Source: Lachnospiraceae bacterium UBA4338 (GTDB taxonomy: Bacteria > Bacillota > Clostridia > Lachnospirales > Lachnospiraceae). From it: 64,000 bases of DNA. Below, in pieces: positions 8,806 through 17,655 of the stretch. Each line of letters begins with the position of its first letter. The first letter of the stretch is position 1. Made by a program: the position numbers and the translations under genes. The notes beneath the pieces are model-generated. The model did not search any database. It saw only the letters and a list, made by a program, of their open reading frames with translations, and was not told the DNA's origin. Location of the stretch: NCBI GenBank assembly GCA_002393735.1, contig DGTK01000016.1, forward strand, positions 95,522 to 159,521, in the 5' to 3' direction.

Positions 8806-10827
8806 ATGAAAAGAAGATTAAGGAAAATCATGAGCATAGCTCTTGCAATGCTTATGACAATTGGTATGATGCCAATGACAGCGGTGGCTAGTGAGCCAGG
8901 TGGTGGTGATCCAGAACAAGGTGGTGGAGGCCAGACATTTGATGTTGACTTTGGCGCAACTGGATCATGGACTGTTAACAATGTTAATGTTACAGCAAGT
9001 ATGGGTGGTCAGGCTGTGAATGATGTTGTATATGGTATGACAGCAGATCAAGAGATTACTTTGACAGGTTTTAATCCGGATACAATGGAAGTTAGGGTTA
9101 CTGAGTTTGGTGGCAATAATCCGGAAAATCCATTCTGGACTACTCTTTCAGTAGATGAAAATGGTGTAACTAAGATTGCAAATCGTCAAAATGATGGTGG
9201 GATCCCGAATAATTTGGTTTTTTCAGTAGAAAAAAAAGGCGGTGGCCAAGGCGGACAGCCTGGTCCTAGAACCGATGCTGCAGTTAGATTAGCAGGAACT
9301 GATATCAACGGTTCATGGAGTTGGAATGGTACTCCAATGGTTGATGATTATAATGGAGCAACATCCTTTGATTTTAATGAAACATGGAAAGGTACTCCGG
9401 ATGACAGAGGTGAGTACAGAGGTGGAATTAATGTAAATATTATCCCGGCTGATCAGCAGTGGACAGACAGCTGGTATATGGGATATAGTAATATTGGTGA
9501 AGATGGATTAATTCATTTCCCTCCTTTGGATGGTGTTGAACCTGGACAAGGTGACAGAAAAATTATTGTAGCGACTCAATGGAGTGAGACAATTGATAAG
9601 ATTATAATAAATGAAATAGATTATTCAGGTTCAATAACAAGGGAAAGTGATGGAGTAGAAGAGTATTTCAAACACTTTGGTAGTCAGATGATTTATTCTG
9701 AAATTACTGTTCCTGCTGCTGCTTTGGATAATGGTGTTGAACTTTATGACATTAAAGTAGCAGTAAGACCAATAACAAGAGATGAGTGTTTTGTAGGTAA
9801 CTTCCGTTGGTCAAGCGATGAAAAGATGAGTGAATCAGATACATATGTTGGCAACGCGATAATGGAACTTCAGAGCATTACTTTTGATGGCAAGACTTAT
9901 ACAGATATTGCTAAATGCCCATGGGTAGGTGATTATAGTCCTAATCATCTGGATTATAGTACCGGTGCATATATGGGTGATATGTTTGTTCCTGCCGGTG
10001 CAGAAGTTACTATGAAGATTACTCCTTATCAGGGATATCAGGTACAGTCATTTAAACTTTCAGGTGGACAGTTTACAGCTGAAGATGAACCGGGTGTGTT
10101 CACTTTTACAGTTGGTAAAGGTAACTTCCATCTTGGTGGAAAAACAATCAAAGTAGAAGATAAGGTAGAGGCGACTGCAACAAGCGTATCTGATGTTAAG
10201 GCTACTATTACTGCAGGTGGCGATTATGCCGCAGGTTCTGCAAACTTAAGCATTTCAAATGCATCTCCTTCAGATGATAAGAAGTCAGAGTTTGCCACTG
10301 CAGCTGGTGAGCAAGAAGTAGATCTCATTGGTGGTGAGAACGCATATCTTGCTATTGACCTTGAACAGGTTATTTATAAGGCAAATAGTGCAGAGGATCC
10401 TAATAAGGAAAATGAAACCTGGACGCAGGATATTCATGATCTTGGTAATGGATATTCAGATGTAACAATGAAGTTTGGTAATGATGTTGATGTAAGTACA
10501 GTAGTACTTCTCCATAACATTGGTGATGGTGAGGACTTCGAGACAATCAGACCAATCAGTTATGATGAAGCTAATCATACAGCAACATTCAGAATTAAGA
10601 GCTTTTCAACATTTGCTATTGCTAAGGCGCATACAAAGACAACTCCTGTAACACCTAGCGATACAAACACAAATACTAATGGTGGCGGCTCAGGTGCTCC
10701 TGCAGCAACAACTGTAGATACAGTACCTAAGACAGCTGAATCATTCCCGATGGCATTGCTTATTATCCTTTCAATAGCATCCCTCGGAACAATGACAACA
10801 GTTGTTGTTAAGAGACGCAGGATGTAG
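8806..10827 (+). CDS. Secreted cell-wall protein with a variant sortase motif
   Basis: I choose ATG 8806 over an in-frame TTG at 8803 because AAAGGAG at 8793-8799 fits it. The 673-residue protein starts with a signal peptide (KRRLRK, a hydrophobic core, cleavage probably after AVA near residue 28). The mature protein has Gly-rich linkers and beta-rich repeats, with no enzyme motif I recognise. The C-terminus shows a sorting signal: VPKTAES at about 640-646, then a hydrophobic segment and KRRRM. This is an LPXTG-like signal with V for L and A for G, so sortase anchoring is likely but the sortase class is uncertain. A low-complexity Thr/Asn/Gly linker precedes the motif. Role may be adhesion or glycan binding. 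Confidence 0.75.
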   Translation: MKRRLRKIMSIALAMLMTIGMMPMTAVASEPGGGDPEQGGGGQTFDVDFGATGSWTVNNVNVTASMGGQAVNDVVYGMTADQEITLTGFNPDTMEVRVTEFGGNNPENPFWTTLSVDENGVTKIANRQNDGGIPNNLVFSVEKKGGGQGGQPGPRTDAAVRLAGTDINGSWSWNGTPMVDDYNGATSFDFNETWKGTPDDRGEYRGGINVNIIPADQQWTDSWYMGYSNIGEDGLIHFPPLDGVEPGQGDRKIIVATQWSETIDKIIINEIDYSGSITRESDGVEEYFKHFGSQMIYSEITVPAAALDNGVELYDIKVAVRPITRDECFVGNFRWSSDEKMSESDTYVGNAIMELQSITFDGKTYTDIAKCPWVGDYSPNHLDYSTGAYMGDMFVPAGAEVTMKITPYQGYQVQSFKLSGGQFTAEDEPGVFTFTVGKGNFHLGGKTIKVEDKVEATATSVSDVKATITAGGDYAAGSANLSISNASPSDDKKSEFATAAGEQEVDLIGGENAYLAIDLEQVIYKANSAEDPNKENETWTQDIHDLGNGYSDVTMKFGNDVDVSTVVLLHNIGDGEDFETIRPISYDEANHTATFRIKSFSTFAIAKAHTKTTPVTPSDTNTNTNGGGSGAPAATTVDTVPKTAESFPMALLIILSIASLGTMTTVVVKRRRM

Positions 10828-10853
10828 TAATAATTGTTTATTTAAATTATATT

Positions 10854-10886
10854 GGGGCACCGATTATCGGTGCCCCTTATTTTTTT
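10854..10886 (+). terminator. Strong intrinsic terminator after the surface protein gene
   Basis: GGGGCACCG (10854-10862) pairs perfectly with CGGTGCCCC (10868-10876) around a 5-nt ATTAT loop. A T-rich run to 10886 follows. Confidence 0.92.
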
Positions 10887-10908
10887 ATGGGGATGGTTGG
10901 TTATTTTC

Positions 10909-10988
10909 TTGAAGTGGCTTGAAGTTTGTTTGAAGTGAACTTGAAGTTGACTTTGAAGTGAACTTGAAGTGAAATTGAAGTACTTCAA
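10909..10988 (+). repeat. Seven phased TTGAAGT direct repeats ending in a palindrome
   Basis: TTGAAGT occurs at 10909, 10919, 10930, 10941, 10953, 10964 and 10975, with start-to-start spacing of 10, 11, 11, 12, 11 and 11 nt, about one helical turn each. The last copy is followed at once by its inverse, giving the perfect 14-bp palindrome TTGAAGTACTTCAA (10975-10988). The block lies 17 nt before the start of the AlbA_2-domain gene. A weak promoter (TTGACT 10947-10952, TGAAAT 10970-10975, 17-nt spacer) would sit inside it. The layout suggests cooperative binding of one protein on one DNA face; autoregulation by the downstream gene is an inference. Confidence 0.85.
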
Positions 10989-11005
10989 AGAAAGAAGGTG
11001 AAAGT

Positions 11006-12445
11006 ATGTATTTAGAAGAACTTATTGGTGAAACAAATCTCGAGAATAGAGAACTTGAGTGTAAAGGTATTTTGAATCGTGAAAATACTTTGGGGTGGCT
11101 TAAAACAATTGCAGGATTCGCTAATGCAGGCGGCGGGGATTTGTACATAGGTGTTGAGGATAAAACAAATAAGTTAATTGGACTTGAAAGAAAGGATGCA
11201 GATAACGAAAGAAATTATTTTAAAAATCAGGTTAATGAGCATCTGGTTCCAAGACCACAGATGAATATTTCATTTATTTCATATAAAGTCAGAAACAAAG
11301 AAAGATATATTATTAAAGTAAGTGTTGAGGAATCAGCAGTAAAACCTGTAATCCTAAAGTATGATGGAGTGCCATCCATATTTATGAGAAGAGATGGATT
11401 TACTAACGGTGCAACTTATGAAGAAATAATAGAGATGAGTATAAAAAGCAAAAACACTCAGTATGATATTCTGACTTCAGAGGTAAAATACGATGAGAAT
11501 AATATCACTAAACTCAGGGATTTTGCCAAAGAACATTTTGGAAAAGAATTAAAAGAAAAAGCACTTCGTTCCATGGGATTTATGAATGAGGAAGGTTATC
11601 TTCTTAATGGAGCTGTACTTTTTACAGATGATTATAGTGGTAAAAAAACGGAAGTATTGTGCTCGTTTTTCTCGGGCTTTAATAAGGGAAGCGAACGTAT
11701 TATAACTGTAAATAAGTTTAACGGAAATATTACAGACACAATTCGATTTATCATGGACTTTGTTAATCAAAGAATGAATCATTCGATGATTAAAACAGAT
11801 AACGAAAGAATAAATATTGATTCATTCCCACAAAGAGCATTATTTGAGGGCGTGATAAATGCGGTGGCGCATAGAGATTATTATTTAGACGGAACACAGA
11901 TTCAAATCGATTTATTTAAAGATAGATTGGAAATATCATCTCCAGGAGGTTTTTATCGAGGTGAGAAAATAGGAAAAACTTATGATTTATCAGGTGTTAT
12001 TTCTAAAAGAAGAAATGAATTGATATCTAATGTTCTGGTTGCATGTAATGTTATGGAAGCATCCGGAACCGGATTTGATAAGATAATGGAAGAATATGCT
12101 GATTCTGATGAAACCCATAAGCCATACATTTATTCAACTTCTGATCATTTTACGCTTGTTCTTCCTGATCTTACATATTCAAAGGGCATTGAAGATGACG
12201 GATTGGTTTCGATTATTTTTGCTCCTATTCCTAATGGAACGGAACACGATGAAAAAATATTGTCGTATTGTTATTTTCGCGCACACAAGGCTTCAGAAAT
12301 AGCGCAATTTCTGGGTATAAGTGATTCGTCATATTTGCGAAAACAAGTTTTGGGTAATCTTGAAAAGAATGGATATATTATTTCAAGTAAACTTTCAAGA
12401 GCAGTTTATTACAAAACCAATACAGATTTGGTTAAACTGGATTAA
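11006..12445 (+). CDS. AlbA_2/Schlafen-like regulator with GHKL-type ATPase domain
   Basis: The 479-residue protein has an N-terminal AlbA_2 (Schlafen-type) domain at about 10-135 (LECKG, then TIAGFANAGGGDLYIGVED). A HATPase_c_4-type domain follows at about 270-360, with the motif FPQRALFEGVINAVAHRDY and the SSPGG loop. The C-terminal winged helix (about 412-470) contains HKASEIAQFLGISDSSYLRK. Such proteins are usually annotated as putative transcriptional regulators or ATP-binding proteins; some relatives lie in defence islands, but nothing else here indicates a defence locus. The start has GAAGG about 7 nt upstream. It sits between two strong terminators, so it is a single-gene unit controlled by the TTGAAGT repeat block. 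Confidence 0.82.
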   Translation: MYLEELIGETNLENRELECKGILNRENTLGWLKTIAGFANAGGGDLYIGVEDKTNKLIGLERKDADNERNYFKNQVNEHLVPRPQMNISFISYKVRNKERYIIKVSVEESAVKPVILKYDGVPSIFMRRDGFTNGATYEEIIEMSIKSKNTQYDILTSEVKYDENNITKLRDFAKEHFGKELKEKALRSMGFMNEEGYLLNGAVLFTDDYSGKKTEVLCSFFSGFNKGSERIITVNKFNGNITDTIRFIMDFVNQRMNHSMIKTDNERINIDSFPQRALFEGVINAVAHRDYYLDGTQIQIDLFKDRLEISSPGGFYRGEKIGKTYDLSGVISKRRNELISNVLVACNVMEASGTGFDKIMEEYADSDETHKPYIYSTSDHFTLVLPDLTYSKGIEDDGLVSIIFAPIPNGTEHDEKILSYCYFRAHKASEIAQFLGISDSSYLRKQVLGNLEKNGYIISSKLSRAVYYKTNTDLVKLD

Positions 12446-12499
12446 TTATATTTCTGTTATGCCATTGCCGAAGCGGTAAATAAATTACTCATATGTTGG

Positions 12500-12540
12500 G
12501 GCGTGTGAAAAAACGAAAGTTTTTTTCATACGTCTTTTTA
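12500..12540 (+). terminator. Intrinsic terminator after the AlbA_2-domain gene
   Basis: GGCGTGTGAAAAAAC (12500-12514) pairs with the segment 12519-12534, with one bulged T and two G-T pairs, around a GAAA loop. TTTTTA follows. The 50 bases before it carry only a small TTGCCG/CGGTAA hairpin (about 12463-12477) of unknown meaning. Confidence 0.82.
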
Positions 12541-12565
12541 TTGCCTAAATTTATAAAATTTTTTC

Positions 12566-12594
12566 TTTTCATATGACCGCTTTGATATTATAAT
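12566..12594 (+). promoter_or_regulatory. Probable purA promoter
   Basis: A perfect TATAAT at 12589-12594 has a weak TTTTCA at 12566-12571, 17 nt upstream. It lies after the preceding terminator and about 100 nt before purA, leaving a leader of roughly 95 nt. Confidence 0.55.
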
Positions 12595-12610
12595 AGAAAA
12601 GGTTTTTGTG

Positions 12611-12624
12611 ACACGCTAGCGTGT
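12611..12624 (+). promoter_or_regulatory. Perfect 14-bp palindrome downstream of the purA promoter
   Basis: ACACGCTAGCGTGT is fully self-complementary and sits about 17 nt after the -10 box, over or just past the expected transcription start. That is the place for a repressor operator. It is GC-richer than its surroundings. The binding protein is unknown; I do not recognise it as a known PurR box. Confidence 0.5.
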
Positions 12625-12694
12625 TAAAGCGAGGTAAGTAAAGGGCGGATATTTTACCATAAGTATATATAGCAGTAGAAACGGAGGAAGTAGT

Positions 12695-13969
12695 ATGTCT
12701 AATTGCGTAGTTGTAGGTATTAACTGGGGTGATGAAGGTAAGGGAAGAATGGTTGACCTTCTTTCATCAGACAAAGATGTAGTTGTTCGTTACCAGGGTG
12801 GTGGTAATGCAGGACATACAGTAATTAATGAGAAGGGTAAATTTGCTCTTCATTTACTGCCGTCGGGTATTTTTCGTGATGGTGTTGTAAATATTTTAGG
12901 TAACGGTGTAGCGTTAGACCCTGAGAACCTGCTTAATGAGATTAATTCTGTAAGAGCACAGGGCGTTGATATTACTCCGGATAACTTAAAGATTAGCGAT
13001 AGGGCATCCCTCCTTCTTCCTTGGCACAGAGAATTAGACGAGCTTGAGGAGTTAAGACTTGCTGATAAGAAGTTTGGTTCAACCAAGCAGGGTATTGCTC
13101 CTTTCTATTCAGATAAATATCAGAAGAAGACTATCCTTGCAGGTGAGCTTCTTCATAATCCTAAATTAAAAGAGCATATTGCAGATCTTTTAGAGTGGAA
13201 GAATCTTACAATTACCAGAGTATATGGCGCTGAGGCCATTACAATGGAAGAGATTGATAAGTGGTTAAATGATTACTGCGAGCAGATTAAGCCGTTTATC
13301 TGCGATACAGGTGCTTTCCTGGCTAATGCGCAGAAGAGTGGCAAGAGCATTATGTTTGAGGCTCAGCTTGGTTCACTCAGAGACCTTGATTATGGTATTC
13401 ATCCATATACAACATCATCCAACACACTGGCTTCATATGCGCCTATCGGTTCAGGATTCCCGGGTGCTAAATTAGATGAGATTATCGGTGTTGTTAAGGC
13501 TTATTCAACATGCGTAGGTGAAGGCCCATTCGTTGGCGAGATGGATGGAGATGAGGCTACCAAGCTTCGTGAAGCAGGTGGCGAGTATGGTGCCAAGACA
13601 GGCAGACCAAGAAGGGTTGCTCCTATTGATATTGTTGCAACAAAGTACGGTACAAGAGTGCAGGCTGCAACATGCATCGCATTAACAAAGATGGATGTTC
13701 TCTCATATATGGACAAGATTCCTGTAATTGTTAAGTATGATGTTAACGGCGAGGAAACTGATGAGTTCCCGTTCCCATCACTCCTCAACGATGCGAAGGC
13801 TGTTGTGACATATATGGATGGCTGGAAGACTGATATTTCGGGTTGCCGCAAGTGGGAAGAACTTCCTAAGGCAGCACAGGATTATGTGCTCTATATCGAG
13901 AAGGCTATTGAATGCCCAATCAAATATGTATCTGTTGGTCCTGAGAGAGACAGCATTATAATTAGATAA
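12695..13969 (+). CDS. purA: Adenylosuccinate synthetase
   Basis: PurA joins IMP and aspartate using GTP, the first committed step from IMP to AMP. The 424 residues (usual about 430) contain the GTP-binding GDEGKGR loop at about 12-18, GGGNAGHT at about 35-42, the KQGIAP region, the TTSSNT loop and TGRPRR near residue 300. GGAGG lies 7 nt before ATG 12695. It is read from its own promoter with a palindromic site in the leader. The next gene is guaA, so both branches from IMP are encoded side by side, with a foldable element between them. Confidence 0.97.
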   Translation: MSNCVVVGINWGDEGKGRMVDLLSSDKDVVVRYQGGGNAGHTVINEKGKFALHLLPSGIFRDGVVNILGNGVALDPENLLNEINSVRAQGVDITPDNLKISDRASLLLPWHRELDELEELRLADKKFGSTKQGIAPFYSDKYQKKTILAGELLHNPKLKEHIADLLEWKNLTITRVYGAEAITMEEIDKWLNDYCEQIKPFICDTGAFLANAQKSGKSIMFEAQLGSLRDLDYGIHPYTTSSNTLASYAPIGSGFPGAKLDEIIGVVKAYSTCVGEGPFVGEMDGDEATKLREAGGEYGAKTGRPRRVAPIDIVATKYGTRVQAATCIALTKMDVLSYMDKIPVIVKYDVNGEETDEFPFPSLLNDAKAVVTYMDGWKTDISGCRKWEELPKAAQDYVLYIEKAIECPIKYVSVGPERDSIIIR

Positions 13970-13977
13970 TTTTTCGC

Positions 13978-14074
13978 CCAGCCCTTTCACGGCGTCCAAA
14001 ACTACTCTCCCGAAGCTCAGTGGTGCGAGTCACCAAATCGCTTCGGCAGAGCATTTTGTCCTTGTGCGGGCTGG
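13978..14074 (+). other. 97-nt foldable intercistronic element between purA and guaA
   Basis: The purA-guaA gap is GC-rich and folds on itself in nested order: CCAGCCC/GGGCTGG (13978-13984 with 14068-14074), CAC/GTG, CAAAA/TTTTG (13997-14001 with 14054-14058), CTCT/AGAG, CCGAAGC/GCTTCGG (14010-14016 with 14040-14046) and TGGTG/CACCA (14021-14025 with 14031-14035). Only TTT follows, so it is a poor terminator. It ends a few bases before the guaA ribosome binding site. It could be a structured RNA, a processing site or a dispersed palindromic repeat; it matches no riboswitch I know. Confidence 0.55.
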
Positions 14075-14097
14075 TTTAATAGAAAGAGGAAAAATAC

Positions 14098-15636
14098 GTG
14101 GAAGAAAAAATATTGATTCTGAATTTTGGCGGTCAGTATGATCAGCTTATCGCCAGAAGAGTCAGGGAATGCAATGTATATTCGGAAGTTAAGCCTTATG
14201 ACATGTCCTTAGAGGAGATTAAGGCTTTTAACCCTATAGGTATCATCTTCACTGGTGGTCCGGACAGCGTATATAAGGAGAATTCATATCATCCGGCGGA
14301 GGGGATTTTTGAACTGGGTATTCCAATTCTTGGTATCTGCTATGGCTGCCAGCTTATAGCATATCATCTTGGTGGAAGCGTTGTTCCCGCTGAAGAAGAT
14401 ACTGCAAGAGAGTATGGCAGAACGGAAACCAATATTAATCCCAACTGTCCTATCTTTGACGGTATCGATTCTAAAATCGTCACCTGGATGAGCCACGGTG
14501 ATTATATGCAGAAGATTCCGCAGGGCTTTGTTATTGCAGCAACATCACAGGCATGTCCCAATGTAGCCATCAGTAATGAAAGGCTTAATATATATGGTGT
14601 GCAGTTCCATCCGGAGGTTAATCATACCGAGTTTGGTACGAAGATGATTCGCAACTTTTTATATAAGGTATGCGGCGCCACCGGTTCCTGGACTATGGCT
14701 GGATTCATGCAGGACAGTATTGAAGCCATTAGAGAAAAAGTTGGAGAAGGCAAGGTGCTTCTTGCGCTTTCCGGCGGTGTGGATTCATCGGTACTTGCAG
14801 CTCTTCTTGCCAAGGCAATCGGAAGACAGCTTACCTGTGTATTCGTAGACCATGGTCTTATGCGTCTTAATGAAGGCGACGAGGTTGAAGAAGCCTTCAG
14901 AAACTGGGATATTAATTTAATCAGAATAAATGCAGAGAAGAGATTCCTGGAAAAACTTGCAGGAGTCACAGACCCTGAAACTAAGCGTAAAATTATCGGC
15001 GAAGAATTCATCAGAGTCTTTGAAGAAGTCGGCAAGCAGATTGGTTCTGTAGATTATCTTGCCCAGGGGACTATATATCCTGACGTTATTGAATCCGGTA
15101 AAGGCAATGCTGATGTAATTAAGAGCCACCACAACGTGGGCGGACTTCCTGATTACGTGGATTTTAAGGAGATTATCGAGCCACTCAGGCTTCTTTTTAA
15201 GGATGAAGTAAGAGGTCTTGGACGTGAACTTGGACTTTCCTCTGTGCTTGTAGACAGACAGCCGTTCCCGGGTCCCGGTCTTGCCATTAGAATCATTGGT
15301 GAAATCACCAAGGAGAAACTGGACTTACTTAGAAAAGCAGATTACATATTCAGGGAAGAGATTGAGAAGGCCGGCATTAGAAATGATATGAATCAGTATT
15401 TTGCCGTGCTTACCAATCTTCGCTCTGTGGGCGTTATGGGCGACGGCAGAACCTACGATTATGCCATTGCACTAAGAAGCGTAGTAACATCAGATTTCAT
15501 GACCGCAGAATTTGCCCGTATCCCATACGAGGTTCTGGATATTGTATCAAGAAGAATAGTTAACGAAGTCCCTAATGTCAACAGAATCCTCTATGATATT
15601 ACCTCCAAACCTCCGGCAACTGTGGAATATGAGTGA
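14098..15636 (+). CDS. guaA: GMP synthase (glutamine-hydrolysing)
   Basis: GuaA aminates XMP to GMP using glutamine and ATP. Residues 1-195 are a class I glutamine amidotransferase with catalytic C81 in GICYGCQ and the HPEV His/Glu pair. The ATP pyrophosphatase domain has the P-loop SGGVDSS at 225-231, and the C-terminal dimerisation domain ends at residue 512 (usual 510-525). The start is GTG 14098, supported by AAAGAGGA about 7 nt upstream. The long foldable element in the preceding gap lies immediately before this ribosome binding site. Confidence 0.97.
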   Translation: MEEKILILNFGGQYDQLIARRVRECNVYSEVKPYDMSLEEIKAFNPIGIIFTGGPDSVYKENSYHPAEGIFELGIPILGICYGCQLIAYHLGGSVVPAEEDTAREYGRTETNINPNCPIFDGIDSKIVTWMSHGDYMQKIPQGFVIAATSQACPNVAISNERLNIYGVQFHPEVNHTEFGTKMIRNFLYKVCGATGSWTMAGFMQDSIEAIREKVGEGKVLLALSGGVDSSVLAALLAKAIGRQLTCVFVDHGLMRLNEGDEVEEAFRNWDINLIRINAEKRFLEKLAGVTDPETKRKIIGEEFIRVFEEVGKQIGSVDYLAQGTIYPDVIESGKGNADVIKSHHNVGGLPDYVDFKEIIEPLRLLFKDEVRGLGRELGLSSVLVDRQPFPGPGLAIRIIGEITKEKLDLLRKADYIFREEIEKAGIRNDMNQYFAVLTNLRSVGVMGDGRTYDYAIALRSVVTSDFMTAEFARIPYEVLDIVSRRIVNEVPNVNRILYDITSKPPATVEYE

Positions 15637-15731
15637 TAACGAGCCAAGCTCGGATTAATGCACAGAAAAATAAGTATTATGTTTTAGTATTACAACATAC
15701 ATTTAGATTAAGTGACTGAAGGAGAAGGATT

Positions 15732-17570
15732 ATGTGCGGAATAATCGGATATGCAGGAGAAACAAGTGCAGTACCAATATTGCTTGATGGCCTTGAGGCG
15801 CTGGAGTACAGAGGCTATGATTCAGCCGGGGTTGCTGTGGTATCCCCTGACGGTAAATTGCAGTTTTCCAAGTCCAAGGGACGTCTTAAAGTGCTGCGTG
15901 AACATCTTGCTAATCAGGAGCCTTTAGTTGGTAATATCGGTATAGGACATACCAGATGGGCAACTCACGGAGAACCTAATGATGTTAATTCCCATCCTCA
16001 TATAGGTAATAAGAATAAAATCGCCGTTGTGCATAACGGTATCATTGAGAACTACATGGAAATCAGAGCCTACCTCGAGAAGAAGGGTGTTGAGTTCGTA
16101 TCAGAGACAGATACTGAGGTTATTGCACAGCTTATAGAATATTACTATTTTAAGGATTATGATCTTCTGGGTTCAGTATATAAGACACTTCACAGATTAA
16201 GAGGTGCTTATGCCATTGGAGTATTATGTGCAGATTATCCCGGAAGAATGATTGCGGCAAGAAAAGATGCACCGCTTCTTATCGGTTATGGGGATAAATG
16301 TAATTTTATTGCATCGGATGTTACAGCCCTTCTTAAGCATACCAGGACTGTATCATATATGAATGATGATGAGGTTGCAGTAATAACACCTTACAAAATC
16401 ACCTTCTTTGACGGAGACAGAGGCGTTATAGAGAAAGAAAAGACTGAAGTTGAGTGGGATGTATCTTCTGCGGAAAAGGGCGGATATGCACACTTTATGC
16501 TCAAAGAGATTATGGAACAGCCGGAAGCTGTACGTAAGACCATCAGTCCAAGAATCAAAGATAACAGAATTTTCTTTGAGGAGTTGGCCGGTAAAGAGGA
16601 ACTTCTTAAGGGAATTAACAAGATTTATATGATAGCCTGCGGTAGTGCTTATCATGTAGGTATGGTTGGCAAATATATAATTGAGAAACTTGCAAGAATA
16701 CCGGTGGAAGCAGCTTTGGCATCGGAATTCAGATATGCATCCCCACTTGTGGATGAGCATACTCTTATTATTGTTATAAGCCAGTCCGGAGAGACACTGG
16801 ATTCCATGGCGGCTTTAAGAGAAGCCAAGAGACTGGGAGCCAGAGTATTATCAATTGTTAATGTAATCGGCAGTTCCATCGCAAGAGAATCCGATGAAGT
16901 TATATATACCATGGCAGGACCTGAAATAGCAGTTGCCACTACCAAGGCATATAATACCCAGCTTATCATTCTTACAATGTTCGGATATTATCTGGCTGAT
17001 TTAATCGGTGCAGTTTCCAAAGAAGAATATGATGAGTTCTTATCGGAACTTGGCAAACTTCCCGAACAGATGCAGAAACTTCTGGATTCGGCTGATGTCT
17101 GCCAGCAGGCGGCATCTAAATATTTTAACCGTAACAGCGTATTCTTCATTGGAAGGAACTTAGACTATGCTCTTTGCCTGGAGGGGTCGCTTAAATTAAA
17201 GGAGATTTCCTATATTCACAGTGAGTCTTATGCGGCAGGTGAACTTAAGCACGGTACCATATCTCTTATTGAACCTGGTACACTGGTTGTTGCCATGACC
17301 ACATATGCGCCTCTTCTTGAAAAGACGGTTTCCAATATAGTTGAGGTACAATCCAGAGGGGCTGAGGTCATATCGGTTGTCAGTGAAAGTGATAAGGATA
17401 AGATGAATACGTCTTATGAGAACACTTTCGTGGTGCCGGATTCCCATCCATTCCTTAAGCCTAACTTAAGCGTTATTCCGCTTCAGTTATTCGCTTATTA
17501 TGTTGCATTAAACAGAGGCTGTGATATAGATAAACCTCGTAATCTGGCCAAGTCGGTTACCGTAGAGTAA
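15732..17570 (+). CDS. glmS: Glutamine-fructose-6-phosphate aminotransferase (isomerising)
   Basis: GlmS makes glucosamine-6-phosphate from fructose-6-phosphate and glutamine, the entry to UDP-GlcNAc, peptidoglycan and the amino sugars used by the polysaccharide genes in this window. The protein starts MCGIIGY, exposing the nucleophile Cys2. The N-terminal amidotransferase has HTRWATHG and HNGIIEN. Two SIS isomerase domains follow (about 290-420 and 460-600), ending in the family signature KPRNLAKSVTVE. The length of 612 is typical. AAGGAGAAGG precedes the ATG. The 95-nt upstream gap is too short for, and shows no core of, a glmS ribozyme. Confidence 0.97.
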   Translation: MCGIIGYAGETSAVPILLDGLEALEYRGYDSAGVAVVSPDGKLQFSKSKGRLKVLREHLANQEPLVGNIGIGHTRWATHGEPNDVNSHPHIGNKNKIAVVHNGIIENYMEIRAYLEKKGVEFVSETDTEVIAQLIEYYYFKDYDLLGSVYKTLHRLRGAYAIGVLCADYPGRMIAARKDAPLLIGYGDKCNFIASDVTALLKHTRTVSYMNDDEVAVITPYKITFFDGDRGVIEKEKTEVEWDVSSAEKGGYAHFMLKEIMEQPEAVRKTISPRIKDNRIFFEELAGKEELLKGINKIYMIACGSAYHVGMVGKYIIEKLARIPVEAALASEFRYASPLVDEHTLIIVISQSGETLDSMAALREAKRLGARVLSIVNVIGSSIARESDEVIYTMAGPEIAVATTKAYNTQLIILTMFGYYLADLIGAVSKEEYDEFLSELGKLPEQMQKLLDSADVCQQAASKYFNRNSVFFIGRNLDYALCLEGSLKLKEISYIHSESYAAGELKHGTISLIEPGTLVVAMTTYAPLLEKTVSNIVEVQSRGAEVISVVSESDKDKMNTSYENTFVVPDSHPFLKPNLSVIPLQLFAYYVALNRGCDIDKPRNLAKSVTVE

Positions 17571-17594
17571 TAACCGGCTATAAGTTATATGTAT

Positions 17595-17623
17595 TTGATT
17601 TGATGTATTATAGATTTTATAAT
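17595..17623 (+). promoter_or_regulatory. Sigma-A promoter for the ECF transporter gene
   Basis: TTGATT (17595-17600) and TATAAT (17618-17623) are separated by 17 nt, 32 nt before the start codon. A purine-rich leader holds the ribosome binding site. Confidence 0.7.
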
Positions 17624-17655
17624 AAACCTGATCTTGAAAAAGAAATGGTGATAAT

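Noticed and set aside
10885..11148. Minus-strand 87-residue ORF over the TTGAAGT array
   Set aside because: It is an artefact of the repeat plus antisense of the AlbA_2 gene; it has no ribosome binding site and reads as low-complexity Ser/Lys/Phe sequence.
10993..12445. Calling the AlbA_2-domain gene part of a phage-defence system
   Set aside because: It stands alone between two terminators with no nuclease, methylase or other defence gene nearby.
13769..13999. Minus-strand ORFs over the end of purA and the foldable element
   Set aside because: They are shadows of the conserved purA frame and show no start signals.
15637..15731. Possible glmS ribozyme upstream of glmS
   Set aside because: The gap is only 95 nt and shows none of the ribozyme core; a small CGAGC/GCTCG stem near 15639 is not enough.
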